From: Gammaproteobacteria bacterium
Lineage (GTDB): Bacteria; Pseudomonadota; Gammaproteobacteria; Steroidobacterales; Steroidobacteraceae
Assembly (NCBI GenBank): GCA_016874235.1
Contig: VGUJ01000005.1
Coordinates: 28,689 to 92,688, forward strand
Length of the DNA stretch: 64,000 nucleotides
Direction of reading: 5' to 3'
Part shown: positions 55,739 through 64,000 of the stretch, in pieces
Layout of the letters: each line of letters begins with the position of its first letter
Position numbering within the stretch: position 1 is the first letter of the stretch
Program-made: the position numbers and the translations under genes
The notes under the pieces: model-generated
The model's database searches: none
What the model saw: only the letters and a program-made list of their open reading frames with translations
What the model was told of the DNA's origin: nothing

Positions 55739-58700
55739 ATGCCCCACGGCATGACCCCGCCCCGCCAACCACAGTTTTTCCTTCATCTCTCGAACCGCCT
55801 CGAAGTTCTGGCAGATCGACTTGCGCACGATCTTGCTGCGACGAAGGGCGATCCTATGATGCTTCGTACCGTGGTCGTCTCGAGTGCCGAGACAAGCCGC
55901 TGGTTATCGATGCAATTGGCAGACCGTCAGGGTCTTGCAATGGGTGTGCGATATCCATTCCTGCGTCGTGTGGTCGATGAGCTCGCCACCGCGATGCTGG
56001 GTGGCCAGCGTCGTGACTCTGCACTTTTCGGCCGAGAAGCCTTGGCTTGGTGGTTCTTCGACAAGCTGCCCGAATTTGCCACTCATCAAGACTTCGATCT
56101 CGTACGTCACTACTTACGAGATGGCACTGCGCTGCGTCGCTTCGAACTTGCCAGACGGATCGCTGATCTATTCGACCAGTATCAGGTGTATCGGCCGCAG
56201 ATGCTCAAACGCTGGGATATCGCCGATACGGAAGGTGGCTGGCAGGGAGTGTTATGGCGTGCGTTGCGCCGTGACCTTAACGGACACGAGTCTTTTGTTG
56301 ATCTTCATCACGCACTCAGCCGTCAGGACGATGAATCGGTAGTTGCCTCTCGCCTGCCGGACTCGCTTGCTATCTTTAGCCTGAATACGATCCCGCCCGC
56401 ATTTCTCGATGTACTCCGAAAAGCATCAGAGCATCTCAGAGTAGATCTCTATCTTCTTACTCCGACCGACGAGTATTGGAGCGACCTGCTCACCAAGAAG
56501 CAGCAACTAAAGAAGGGGGGTGATGCCGACGATCCTCGGGGCAATCCTCTCGGAATATCTTTAGGAAAGCTGGGTCGCGATCTGCTCGATCAACTGATCA
56601 ATCGGGAGGCACAACAAGCGAGCGAACACTTTGAACACCCAGTACACCACACGCTGCTGGGTTGGCTACAAGAAGATTTACGTAGCCTGAGAGATCGCAG
56701 CACAGAACCTTCCAAAGAATCTGTTTCGGAAGACGACACCTCCATCGAAATCCACTCTTGTCACGGGCTAATGCGCGAAGTGGAGGTACTTCACGATTAT
56801 CTACTCGGGCTCTTCCAGGACGATGCCACGCTCAAGACGCGTGACATCATCGTCATGGCACCCAACATAGAGGTCTATGCCCCGTACATTTCTGCCGTAT
56901 TCGGTGCACCAGAGAGTGATTTCTCGAACCTACCCTACTCATTGGCAGATCAATCCGCGCGCTCCGGGCTCGGCACCGCAGACGCCTTCCTGAAACTGCT
57001 CGATCTAGGATTATCTCGTTTCGAGTCAACTCGAGTGCTGAGCCTCCTCGAAACTGAGGTGTTCAGACGTTGCTTCCAACTGGATGGCGATGACTTAGAA
57101 CAGATTCGTGTCTGGATCAAAGAATGTGGCACCGTCTGGGGGCTTGATGCAGAGCATCGCGCGAAACTTGGCTTCGGCCATAGCGACGACTTTACGTGGG
57201 CACGCTTGCAAGCCACGCTCCTCGACGGGTACGCCCTCAATGGCAACGGCTCGCAGTTGCTCAATGGCATCCTGCCCTACTCCGATCTCGAGGGAGATCA
57301 TCTCGATACGCTCGAGCGATTTCTGTCCGCCTTCGATGTACTCCGTTACACGGCACATCAACTTCATGGCAGTCAGACACGCTCATCATGGGCCGATACC
57401 CTTCGGCGGATATTGCTCAAGCTGAAAGCCGATGATCAGCTTCCGGCTTCAGAAGTTCGATCGATACGCGACGCACTGAGTGAGCTTGACCCGAGTGATC
57501 GGTCAGAGTCGCCGGAGCAAATCACGGCCGACGTGATCACAGCGTTTCTCGATCTTAGATTGCGCGAAACACCCGCCGCCGGTGGCTTCCTCGATGGCCG
57601 CGTGACGTTTTGTTCCATGAAACCGATGAGAGCGATCCCCGCAAGAGTGATCGCCTTGCTCGGCATGAATGAATCGAATTTTCCACGACAGACCGTACGT
57701 CCGACCTTCGACTTCATCGCGATGGATCCCGCCCGAGGCGATCGGTCGATACGAGATGATGATCGCTATCTTTTTCTGGAGAGCTTGCTGAGCGCGAGAG
57801 ACCGCTTGTTCGTCAGCTATGTGGGTCAGTCGTACCACGATCCGAGAACGTCGCCGCCTTCGAGTGTCGTGATCGAGTTGATCGATTATCTTTCTCAAGG
57901 TTTCGTGTTACCCAAGTCGGTCTCGGACCGCCTCAACCTCCAGCACCGCCTACAAGCCTTCAGTCGCTATTACTTCGAGGGCGGCGACCGGCCGAGTTTT
58001 TCGCAAGCGAATGCCGAGGCCGCAGCGATTCTGGTCCGTCAGTCTCCGAGGCCATACGAGCTTTTTACGACACCGCTTGGGGAGCCTGATCTCGATTCGC
58101 GCCGACTGACACCGACTCGTCTCTGCGAGTTTTTTGTTAATCCTTCAAGACACCTCTGTGAGCGGAGGCTCGGTATCCGTCTTGAACGTGAACAAGACGG
58201 ACTACCGACCCACGAACCGATCGATCTCGACGCGCTGGCGAGTTACCAACTCCAGCAGACACTCGTCGAATCTAAGCTTCGCGACGACGATCTACCTATC
58301 TGGGATGCTGCTCGTGCACGCGGACGCCTGCCGACGGGCCCGTTTGGAGATATTGCACAAGAAGTCATCGAGCAAAAAGTCGAGCGCTTCGTTGAGTCGG
58401 TGCGTGCACAGATCGGTCAACACTCACGGGAACATCGAATCGTCCGATGGGAGAGCACTCCTTGGGCAATCGATGGTCGTATCGAGGGAGTCTACGGCGA
58501 TCAATTGATACGCGCGCGGTGTGCTGCACTGAAAGCGAAGGACCTCGTCGCGGCCTGGATCGAACACCTATTGATGAACCTCGCCTCACCTGGAACCGCC
58601 ACTCGGATCGTTGATCGGGACGGGGCTTTATACGTCTTTCGCGCACCGGAGAAGACCGAGATCACGAAAAACTTAGTTGAGGATTTACTAGGACGATATT

Positions 58701-58984
58701 GGGCCGGGCTCACGCAACCGCTCAACTTTTTTCCGCAAACCTCACTGGCCTATGCCGAAGCGGCGCTCAAGGCTGGCGAGCGTACCCAGTTAAGCGACGA
58801 TGGGCTGCGCGCAGCCGTTAGGGCTTGGCAGCCGAACGAGTTTTCCAAGGTGGCGAAAGACAGTGAAGATCCTTGGAATGCGCTGGTCTATGGTGACCGT
58901 CTGCCGTTCGACGACCGATTTCACGATACCGCTATTGCATTTTTTGAGCCGCTCATCGCGCATATGGACGGCGATCTTCCATGA
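55739..58984 (+). CDS. recC: Exodeoxyribonuclease V subunit gamma RecC
   Basis: A 1081-residue RecC, the Chi-recognising subunit of RecBCD. LHLSNRLEVLADRLA at the start, GMRYPF-like GVRYPFLRRVVDELA, HSCHGLMREVEVLHDYLLGLF, LPYSLADQS, the helicase-like RVTFCSMKPMRAIPARVIALLGMN and the C-terminal nuclease-like domain are recognisable. ATG 55739 is used; ATG 55751 four codons on is equally possible. Its stop overlaps the recB start by 4 bp. Confidence 0.95.
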   Translation: MPHGMTPPRQPQFFLHLSNRLEVLADRLAHDLAATKGDPMMLRTVVVSSAETSRWLSMQLADRQGLAMGVRYPFLRRVVDELATAMLGGQRRDSALFGREALAWWFFDKLPEFATHQDFDLVRHYLRDGTALRRFELARRIADLFDQYQVYRPQMLKRWDIADTEGGWQGVLWRALRRDLNGHESFVDLHHALSRQDDESVVASRLPDSLAIFSLNTIPPAFLDVLRKASEHLRVDLYLLTPTDEYWSDLLTKKQQLKKGGDADDPRGNPLGISLGKLGRDLLDQLINREAQQASEHFEHPVHHTLLGWLQEDLRSLRDRSTEPSKESVSEDDTSIEIHSCHGLMREVEVLHDYLLGLFQDDATLKTRDIIVMAPNIEVYAPYISAVFGAPESDFSNLPYSLADQSARSGLGTADAFLKLLDLGLSRFESTRVLSLLETEVFRRCFQLDGDDLEQIRVWIKECGTVWGLDAEHRAKLGFGHSDDFTWARLQATLLDGYALNGNGSQLLNGILPYSDLEGDHLDTLERFLSAFDVLRYTAHQLHGSQTRSSWADTLRRILLKLKADDQLPASEVRSIRDALSELDPSDRSESPEQITADVITAFLDLRLRETPAAGGFLDGRVTFCSMKPMRAIPARVIALLGMNESNFPRQTVRPTFDFIAMDPARGDRSIRDDDRYLFLESLLSARDRLFVSYVGQSYHDPRTSPPSSVVIELIDYLSQGFVLPKSVSDRLNLQHRLQAFSRYYFEGGDRPSFSQANAEAAAILVRQSPRPYELFTTPLGEPDLDSRRLTPTRLCEFFVNPSRHLCERRLGIRLEREQDGLPTHEPIDLDALASYQLQQTLVESKLRDDDLPIWDAARARGRLPTGPFGDIAQEVIEQKVERFVESVRAQIGQHSREHRIVRWESTPWAIDGRIEGVYGDQLIRARCAALKAKDLVAAWIEHLLMNLASPGTATRIVDRDGALYVFRAPEKTEITKNLVEDLLGRYWAGLTQPLNFFPQTSLAYAEAALKAGERTQLSDDGLRAAVRAWQPNEFSKVAKDSEDPWNALVYGDRLPFDDRFHDTAIAFFEPLIAHMDGDLP

Positions 58985-61900
58985 GCGCCCCGACCACTTT
59001 CAGCCTACAGTCCACGCCGCTTGATGCGGGCGTCACGCTTCTTGAGGCGAGTGCCGGCACGGGCAAGACATTCACCATTGCCGGGATCGTCACGCGGCTG
59101 ATCGCGCTCAACGATTTGCCGATCAAAGAGATTCTGATTGTCACCTTTACCGAGGCCGCAACGCGCGAACTCCGCGATCGAATTCGTAAGAGACTTGTGT
59201 TGGTCGCGAAGGAACTCGGCGATCAGACGACATCTGACCCCGTGACCGAGGCACTCCGAAATTCAGGGGTTGAGGTCGAACTGCTTCGGCGACGTCTCGC
59301 ACTTGCCCTCGTCTCATTCGACGAATCGTCAATTTCGACCATTCACGGCTTTTGCCAACGCATTCTTCGTGACCACGCGTTCGAGGGTGACGCACCATTC
59401 GAGGCAGAAATACTCACAGACACCGCTGATCTCTTCGTCGATCTCGCACACGATTTCTGGCACCACACGCTCCGCCCAGCCTCGACAATTTTGGCTGCGG
59501 CGGTCGAGCATCAAGGCATCAGCCCTGATTATCTGGCCAAGCTACTGGTTCGTCTGTCGCGCTACCCGACGCTCACCGTACTTCCCTCGGTAAGAAAATC
59601 GTTTACCCAAACGAGTGTAGCCGCCGAAAAGGCCTTCGAAGCGGTCATCGGCGCCTGGAAAACGGAAGGCGCTCGCCTCTGTGCGCTGATCGCCACTCAC
59701 AAGTCCATCAGCAAAAACAAGAAAGACGGATTTTCGGAGCATCGACTCGGAACCTTCCGCGCCGCGCTCGATCGCTCAGCGCGCTGCGACCGCGCCACCG
59801 AAACCTCACTCGAGGCGATCGAGGCATTCTCCGAAGAGGCGATCGACGAGCAACGACTCACCAGCAAAACCGCATTAAGTAATCCCTTTCCGCATGATGC
59901 GTTTTTCTCATTGTGCAGCGCCTTCATTGCAGCCAGAAAGGAATGGATCGCATCACTCAGATCCGAGTGGTTGAAGTTTGCGAAGTCCGAGCTACCGAAG
60001 ATTAAGGCGGGGCGTCGTATCATCACCTTTGATGACATGCTGACATTGACGCATTCGGCATTGCGAGGCCCGCAGGCCTCCGCGCTGGTTAACGCCGTTC
60101 GTAAGCAGTATCGGGCTGCGCTCATCGATGAGTTTCAGGATACCGATCCGCTGCAGTACGAAATCTTCAGATGTTTTTTCGGCACCGCTCCGCATCGACT
60201 CATGCTGATCGGCGACCCTAAGCAGTCAATCTACGGATTCCGTGGCGCAGATCTCTTCACGTATCTCGAAGCCCGAAAAGATGCTGAACGCGCCTCACAA
60301 CCCCGCGTTCATACACTCGACACAAACTATCGATCGGCTTCGAATCTTGTCGCAGCGGTCAATGCCCTCTTCAGTTACAAACCTGACTGCTTCCTGCAGC
60401 CTGGTATGACGTTTATGCCCGCGAAAGCGGACGGCAAAGCCGCAGAGAAAGCGCCCTTGCAGAGCGGCGATCGGCGTTCTGAGCCGCCTATGGTGCTGGT
60501 AGAGGCTCCCATCGAAGATCGGGACGATCAAGTCACCGAACTTCGGCGCCGTATCGCCAAAGACATCGCCACTGAGATATCGAAGCTGCTCAAAAGCCAT
60601 CAGCTCGGAACGCGTCCCGTCACAGCTGCAGACATGGCGATCCTCGTGCGCTCACATCGTGAGGCGGTCTTGATCGAGGACGTCCTTCGTAGCGCAAAGA
60701 TTCCGGCGGTCAGACATACCGATGCCAGTGTTTTCCATACCGCCGAAGCCCAAGAGCTGCTGCGCGTACTCTCTGCAGTGCTCGAGCCGACGAATGAACG
60801 CGTCGTTCGTACCGCCCTCGCCACATCGTGGCTTGGGTGCTCTGCATCGGATATCGCACGACTCGAAGACGATGCGGTTGCCTTGGCGCACTGGCTCACT
60901 CTTTTTTCGGAACTGCGCCAACGGTGGATCATTCGCGGCTTTTCGACGATGTTTCGCCAATTACTGATTGTCGAGCATGGGCGAAAGAAACTGGCGGAAC
61001 AGATCGGTGGTGAACGCAAACTCACCAATCTTCTACAGCTCGGAGAGCTCGCACAGCACGCCGAGCAGCAACTCAGATTGTCGCCGGTCGGCCTGATCGA
61101 GTGGATACGCGAGCAACGACGCCATGAGAAAACGACTTCCGACGAACATGTACAACGCCTCGAGAAGGATGACGATGCCGTCAAGATCGTCACGATCCAT
61201 AACTCGAAGGGGCTCGAGTACCCGATTGTCTTCTGCCCCTCTCATTGGACCGACAAAAAAGCCAAAGAGATTCTTTTTCACGACCCGAGTCAAAACTCGC
61301 GACTGACGCTTGATTTGTCAGAGCCTCCCATCAACGAACATGCTGCACTCGCAGCGGGCGAGGCGCTTGCTGAAGAAGTGCGTCTGTTTTATGTGGCGGT
61401 CACTCGCGCGGTGCATCGCTGTTATCTCTATGTTCCCCAACGCAAAGATCCGAGTAAAACGGCGCTCGGTGTCGTGCTGGGTAACGATCTGCGAGGCGCC
61501 TGCCAAACTCTCGCAGAGAGGACCCCGTCACACTTCGAACTTCGATCGCTGCATCGGGTGCAGGAGCGATCGACCGAGGTGATATCGGGCGAGCCCCCAG
61601 CGTTACGCGCACGCGAGCTAGTCCGTCGGCCAAGCAGTGAGCGAATGATCGGAAGTTTCAGCCAATGGGTTGGAGGCGTCTCCGACGAGGTGCCCCAGGA
61701 TCATGATGCGATCGGCGAACCCAGCGTGACCCGTGACGATGTTTTGGCGGATACGACTCCGCTTGCACGGTTGCCTCGGGGTGCAGCAACCGGAATCGCA
61801 TTACATGCCGTATTGGAGCATGCAGATTTTCAGCGCGTCGAGACGCTCACTCCATTGATCGCGCAACACTTCGGCTCGATGATCGGAGATACCCAAGTAC

Positions 61901-62466
61901 TCGACAACGTGACTGAACACCTGAGCGCGATGATGTCTCATCCGTTGCGCACGACAGCGCATCAGTTGCAGCTCAAAGACATTGCCCTTACCGATCGGCT
62001 CAATGAAATTGAGTTTTACTATCCGATCAAGCGATTTGATCCCAAGGTGCTCGCATCGGCGACCGCAATCAAGTCGAGCCGCTTCCAATTTAGTCCTGTA
62101 GACGGATTTCTACGTGGCTTCATGGATCTCGTGTTTCGTCATGATGATCGGTACTACCTCCTCGATTGGAAGTCGAATTGGCTTGGACCAACAAGCAGCG
62201 CTTATTCCCGCGATCGACTCGATCATGTGATGATCCGGAGCCTGTACTCTTTGCAGTCTTGGCTCTACGCGTTAGCGCTCGATCGTTTCCTCGCGCAGCG
62301 AATTCCCGACTATCAATACGAACGTGACTTCGGCGGAGTGTTCTACGTCTTCGTACGTGGACTCGATTTAAAAACTCCTGAGCATGGCGTGCACTTTTCG
62401 AAGCCTGAGCCGGCGTTCATTCAGAAACTGGGTGATACGCTCCTTCGACCCGGAGCGGCGCGATGA
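58981..62466 (+). CDS. recB: Exodeoxyribonuclease V subunit beta RecB
   Basis: A 1161-residue helicase-nuclease. SF1A helicase motifs: Walker A ASAGTGKT (about residues 24-31), FTEAATRELRDRI, Walker B/motif II LIDEFQDTDPLQYEIF, GDPKQSIYGFRGAD, and TIHNSKGLEYPIVF. The C-terminal nuclease domain has GFMDLVFRH and DWKSNWLG with the catalytic Asp and Lys. It unwinds and resects double-strand breaks with RecC and RecD. Overlaps recC and recD by 4 bp each. No ptrA gene separates recC from recB, unlike E. coli. Confidence 0.96.
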   Translation: MSAPTTFSLQSTPLDAGVTLLEASAGTGKTFTIAGIVTRLIALNDLPIKEILIVTFTEAATRELRDRIRKRLVLVAKELGDQTTSDPVTEALRNSGVEVELLRRRLALALVSFDESSISTIHGFCQRILRDHAFEGDAPFEAEILTDTADLFVDLAHDFWHHTLRPASTILAAAVEHQGISPDYLAKLLVRLSRYPTLTVLPSVRKSFTQTSVAAEKAFEAVIGAWKTEGARLCALIATHKSISKNKKDGFSEHRLGTFRAALDRSARCDRATETSLEAIEAFSEEAIDEQRLTSKTALSNPFPHDAFFSLCSAFIAARKEWIASLRSEWLKFAKSELPKIKAGRRIITFDDMLTLTHSALRGPQASALVNAVRKQYRAALIDEFQDTDPLQYEIFRCFFGTAPHRLMLIGDPKQSIYGFRGADLFTYLEARKDAERASQPRVHTLDTNYRSASNLVAAVNALFSYKPDCFLQPGMTFMPAKADGKAAEKAPLQSGDRRSEPPMVLVEAPIEDRDDQVTELRRRIAKDIATEISKLLKSHQLGTRPVTAADMAILVRSHREAVLIEDVLRSAKIPAVRHTDASVFHTAEAQELLRVLSAVLEPTNERVVRTALATSWLGCSASDIARLEDDAVALAHWLTLFSELRQRWIIRGFSTMFRQLLIVEHGRKKLAEQIGGERKLTNLLQLGELAQHAEQQLRLSPVGLIEWIREQRRHEKTTSDEHVQRLEKDDDAVKIVTIHNSKGLEYPIVFCPSHWTDKKAKEILFHDPSQNSRLTLDLSEPPINEHAALAAGEALAEEVRLFYVAVTRAVHRCYLYVPQRKDPSKTALGVVLGNDLRGACQTLAERTPSHFELRSLHRVQERSTEVISGEPPALRARELVRRPSSERMIGSFSQWVGGVSDEVPQDHDAIGEPSVTRDDVLADTTPLARLPRGAATGIALHAVLEHADFQRVETLTPLIAQHFGSMIGDTQVLDNVTEHLSAMMSHPLRTTAHQLQLKDIALTDRLNEIEFYYPIKRFDPKVLASATAIKSSRFQFSPVDGFLRGFMDLVFRHDDRYYLLDWKSNWLGPTSSAYSRDRLDHVMIRSLYSLQSWLYALALDRFLAQRIPDYQYERDFGGVFYVFVRGLDLKTPEHGVHFSKPEPAFIQKLGDTLLRPGAAR

Positions 62467-64000
62467 AAGTGCCAATGCTCAGCGCCTTTCTAAAACATGA
62501 GGCGTTCACTACGCTCGATCGGCATTTCGCGATTCGAATTTCGGAACGTACCAAGCCGGGTTCAAGGCTCGTAGGCCATGCCGCGGCAGTCGTGAGCGCG
62601 ATGCTCCGACGCGGACACCTCTGCGCCCGCCTCGACGAGCCCCCCGATTTCGGCAACGAACTCCCTCCTCTTATGCAGAGCTGGCCGAGCATCGAGCAAT
62701 GGAGGGTCGATCTCGAGACGAGTGGAGTCGTAGCGCTCGATGGCACGGCCTTCCTTCCTTTAGTCCTCGACTCGCAAGGGCGCCTTTACCTACATCGATA
62801 CTTCGAATATGAGCAACGTCTCGCAGACGCCTTACGAGCGCGTGTGTCGAACGGTCGTTTCAAGGTCATCGTCGGCGGACCCGGCACTGGTAAAACGACG
62901 CGCATCCTCGAAGAGCTCACGACGCTGCAACGCCGATCACCCCCGCCGCGAATCGCACTCGTCGCGCCGACGGGGAAAGCGGCGAAGCGAATGGAGGACA
63001 GCGTCCGCTCCGGCGCCCCCGACTTGCCCAAGGCGGCCTCAACCTTGCATCGACTCCTTGGCGCCCGCCGGGGCTCCGCGTTCTTCAAACAGCATGCAAG
63101 CAATCCACTGAACGAAGACATCGTGATCGTCGATGAGGCCTCGATGGTCGATTTGCCGCTCATGGCTAAACTGCTCGACGCACTCAAACCTTCCGCCGAA
63201 CTCATTCTGGTTGGCGATCCAGATCAGTTAGCCTCGGTCGAAGCGGGCGCGGTACTCGCTGACATCGCGGAAGCCGCCGCCCTCAAGCGCAACGCCGCGA
63301 CACCGCTCGGTGCGTCGATCGTGACTCTCAAAACACAGTATCGATACGGCCCGCAGAGCGGCATCGGTCAGCTCTGCGAAGCCATTCGGATCGGTGATGG
63401 GGATCGTGTCGTCGAGTTGCTCGACGACTCTCGATACGCGGACATCCGTTTACGCGCCCTGCCCTCGAAGGACGCCCTCGAAACAGAACTTCAGCGCACG
63501 CCCGTCATCTCAGATCTTCGCGATGCGCTCGCGCTCGATGAGCCAGGAGAGATTTTGTCTGCGCTGGGACGCAGTCGTGTGCTCTGCCCCACCCGCCCAG
63601 GGCTTTACGGTTTGGACTCCATCAATACGTTGATTGAGAACCGGCTCGCGAGCGCTCGCCGAACGAGGCCTGTCGTGCTCACCCGAAACGATCACGCGCT
63701 ACAACTCTTCAACGGTGACAGCGGATTGATCATGAACTCCTCGCAAGAGGGAGAGTCATGGGCGTGGTTTCAGGGACCCGATGCAACCGCTCGAAGATTT
63801 CCAGCGGTGCGACTCCCCCCGAACGAAACGGCCTATGCCATGACCGTGCATCGAAGTCAGGGATCGGAATTCGATCGAGTGCTCGTTATTTTGCCGGGCG
63901 GGAAAAACCACGTTATCACTCGAGAGCTGCTCTATACGGCCATCAGCCGCGCACGGCGCGAGGTCGAAATCTGGAGCGACCCTCAGACACTTCGCGAGGC
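62463..64000 (+). CDS. recD: Exodeoxyribonuclease V subunit alpha RecD (partial, C-terminus beyond window)
   Basis: 512 codons are visible with no stop. It starts at an ATG overlapping the recB stop (ATGA). The N-terminal domain is followed by Walker A VGGPGTGKTTR (about residue 138), VAPTGKAAKRM, motif II IVIVDEASMVD (about 221-231), GDPDQLASVEAG, and near the end AMTVHRSQGSEFDRV with YTAISRARR (helicase motifs V and VI). This is the 5'-3' SF1B helicase of RecBCD. Only the extreme C-terminus is missing. Confidence 0.94.
   Translation, partial: MKVPMLSAFLKHEAFTTLDRHFAIRISERTKPGSRLVGHAAAVVSAMLRRGHLCARLDEPPDFGNELPPLMQSWPSIEQWRVDLETSGVVALDGTAFLPLVLDSQGRLYLHRYFEYEQRLADALRARVSNGRFKVIVGGPGTGKTTRILEELTTLQRRSPPPRIALVAPTGKAAKRMEDSVRSGAPDLPKAASTLHRLLGARRGSAFFKQHASNPLNEDIVIVDEASMVDLPLMAKLLDALKPSAELILVGDPDQLASVEAGAVLADIAEAAALKRNAATPLGASIVTLKTQYRYGPQSGIGQLCEAIRIGDGDRVVELLDDSRYADIRLRALPSKDALETELQRTPVISDLRDALALDEPGEILSALGRSRVLCPTRPGLYGLDSINTLIENRLASARRTRPVVLTRNDHALQLFNGDSGLIMNSSQEGESWAWFQGPDATARRFPAVRLPPNETAYAMTVHRSQGSEFDRVLVILPGGKNHVITRELLYTAISRARREVEIWSDPQTLRE

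Overview
The window looks like chromosomal DNA (roughly 55-58% GC by eye) from a gammaproteobacterium. Support comes from the rpsU-yqeY-dnaG-rpoD macromolecular-synthesis cluster with divergent tsaD, a split class II ribonucleotide reductase, recC-recB-recD, pntB/pntA, and a TonB receptor of the kind common in Steroidobacterales, Nevskiales and related groups. That finer placement is inference. I saw no rRNA, tRNA, CRISPR array, insertion sequence or prophage.

Layout: 1-9.7 kb is a leftward run of housekeeping genes (amidohydrolase, FKBP, msrB, htpG, ppnN, L,D-transpeptidase, MltD-like transglycosylase, and nrdJ split into two genes, preceded by two likely NrdR boxes). 10-17.7 kb holds a Do-family protease, an NDUFA9-like protein, cca, a MidA-like methyltransferase, folate genes (pteridine reductase, folK, folB) and tsaD. 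17.8-25.6 kb holds rpsU-yqeY-dnaG-rpoD (RpoD has a 150-residue Lys/Ala/Pro N-terminal extension), a class II aldolase, a MESH1-like HD protein, rraA and a nitroreductase whose ribosome-binding site is buried in a perfect hairpin.

26.2-44.3 kb is the most interesting part: a two-armed locus that I read as uptake and nearly complete breakdown of a sulfosugar glycoside, most likely sulfoquinovosyl glycerol. The leftward arm encodes a GntR regulator, a YihV-like sulfofructose kinase, a LacD/YihT-family aldolase, a fucose-isomerase-family isomerase, a cytoplasmic GH31 glycosidase, a TonB receptor and a TRAP transporter. The rightward arm encodes sulfolactate sulfo-lyase SuyAB, two sulfolactate dehydrogenases of opposite stereospecificity (ComC-like and SlcC-like), and then, translationally coupled, GlpD and GlpK. 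A 12-bp palindromic motif (CTTATATAAGAC) occurs both between gntR and suyA and in front of the TonB/TRAP operon, tying the parts into one candidate regulon. The sugar part would yield DHAP and sulfolactaldehyde, and the glycerol would also reach DHAP through GlpK and GlpD. Sulfolactate would be epimerised through sulfopyruvate and cleaved to pyruvate and sulfite. The sulfolactaldehyde dehydrogenase is not in the window, and the GH31 enzyme does not show the YihQ-type sulfonate-recognition motif.

44.3-49.3 kb holds an SSS symporter with a small coupled gene, a PhyH-family dioxygenase, and an acyltransferase-like membrane protein coupled to a DUF1343/NamZ-type protein, possibly for cell-wall sugars. 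49.5-64 kb holds pntB/pntA, fadH, a DUF4382 lipoprotein, and recC-recB-recD, with recD cut by the window end.
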